From Thermobaculum terrenum ATCC BAA-798 (lineage in GTDB: Bacteria; Chloroflexota; Chloroflexia; Thermobaculales; Thermobaculaceae): a DNA stretch of 64,000 nt. Of the stretch, positions 63,703-64,000 are shown piece by piece (position 1 is the first letter of the stretch; each line of letters starts with the position of its first letter). Under the pieces are notes generated by a model. The model was not told where the DNA came from. It ran no database searches and was given only the letters and a program-made list of their open reading frames with translations. Where the stretch lies: NCBI RefSeq assembly GCF_000025005.1, contig NC_013525.1, positions 1-64,000 of the forward strand, given 5' to 3'. Position numbers and translations under genes: made by a program.

Positions 63703-64000
63703 TTAGGGTATAGGTTGACCAGTTCTACGGCGTCTTCTGGCCACTTTTAGACGAACTTGCGCTCTACGCAGGGCCAGATCCATAGCCGCTCTAGTTTCAG
63801 CCGAGGGTCTCTCTGCCAAAAGCCTTTGCGCCCGCTGCTGAGCCTCCTCAGCCCTAGCGATATCTATCTCCTCTGAGCGTTCGGCGGTATCAGCCAACAC
63901 TGTGACGCGATCGTTGAGTACTTCCATGAAGCCCCCGCCTATAGCTATCTCATCTTCCTGATTGCCCTTTCTGTACTTGAGGGGCCCCACATCCAGTACA
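63703..64000 (-). CDS. atpC: ATP synthase epsilon subunit, 5' end outside the window
   Basis: The visible 99 codons are the C-terminal part of the F1 epsilon chain. GPLKYRKGNQEDEIAIGGGFMEVLNDRVT matches the end of its beta sandwich, and an alanine/arginine-rich helical hairpin follows with the pattern RAEEAQQRAQ. About 35 N-terminal residues, and the rest of the atp operon, lie beyond base 64000. A GTG at 63990 is inside the conserved part and is not the true start. The RRRRR-containing tail is notably basic. Confidence 0.9.
   Translation of the reverse strand, partial: VLDVGPLKYRKGNQEDEIAIGGGFMEVLNDRVTVLADTAERSEEIDIARAEEAQQRAQRLLAERPSAETRAAMDLALRRAQVRLKVARRRRRTGQPIP

Overview
The window looks like the first 64 kb of a bacterial chromosome numbered from dnaA. 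dnaA begins at about base 85, and nearly every gene is a housekeeping gene. The gene set fits a non-proteobacterial, probably thermophilic organism of the Chloroflexota/Thermobaculum kind. The clues are flavin-dependent ThyX, B12-dependent NrdJ, GatCA, MEP-pathway IspG, MreB/RodA with L,D-transpeptidase and PGRP-type amidase, no lipopolysaccharide genes, moderate GC and many TTG/GTG starts. The taxonomic guess is inference. There is no phage, insertion sequence, CRISPR array, rRNA or tRNA that I can support, and no gene-free stretch exceeds about 210 bases.

Layout. 0.1-3.3 kb: dnaA, birA and an acetyltransferase. 3.3-10.6 kb: coaD, an enoyl-CoA hydratase with an FAD oxidoreductase, the greA-lysS pair and a secreted SH3/PGRP amidase. 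10.7-14.7 kb: an HD protein, a small unknown protein and fabG-fabD-fabF. 14.9-19.8 kb: glmU-prs-CNNM/CorC protein on the minus strand, and a ROK sugar kinase. 19.8-29.2 kb: nine tightly packed minus-strand genes (ispG, small membrane protein, recF, EamA transporter, FAD reductase/hydroxylase, SRPBCC cyclase-like protein, second FabF, THUMP methyltransferase, Dph6-like ATP pyrophosphatase). 29.3-35.8 kb: thyX, two small membrane proteins, glyA, a KimA-like transporter, hpt and yqeC. 35.8-42.2 kb: pdxS-pdxT and the sulfate-assimilation operon cysH-cysC-sat-tauE/safE-yeiH. 42.4-48.5 kb: a giant L,D-transpeptidase, tsaE-tsaB-rimI-tsaD and a small helical protein. 48.5-51.6 kb: nrdR-nrdJ. 51.6-58.6 kb: a K+ channel, gyrB, plsX with a C26 peptidase, the CinA C-terminal domain, and eno. 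58.8-64.0 kb: mreB-rodA-gatC-gatA-ftsB-like-membrane protein, and the 3' end of atpC.

The genes form coherent units. They cover fatty-acid synthesis (fabGDF, plsX), cell-wall growth (glmU, mreB, rodA, transpeptidase, amidase), t6A tRNA modification (tsaB/D/E with rimI), B6 synthesis (pdxST), activated-sulfate reduction (cysH, cysC, sat) and dNTP supply (nrdJ under tandem NrdR boxes, and thyX beside glyA, which makes its folate cofactor). Convergent gene pairs are separated by strikingly perfect palindromic terminators.

The best candidate for something undescribed is the 19.8-29.2 kb cluster. There an orphan ketosynthase, a cyclase-like protein, a geranylgeranyl-reductase-family flavoprotein and a transporter sit between isoprenoid, DNA-repair and RNA-modification genes. 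Its product cannot be read from the sequence. The tandem NrdR boxes at both nrdR and nrdJ are the clearest regulatory signal.
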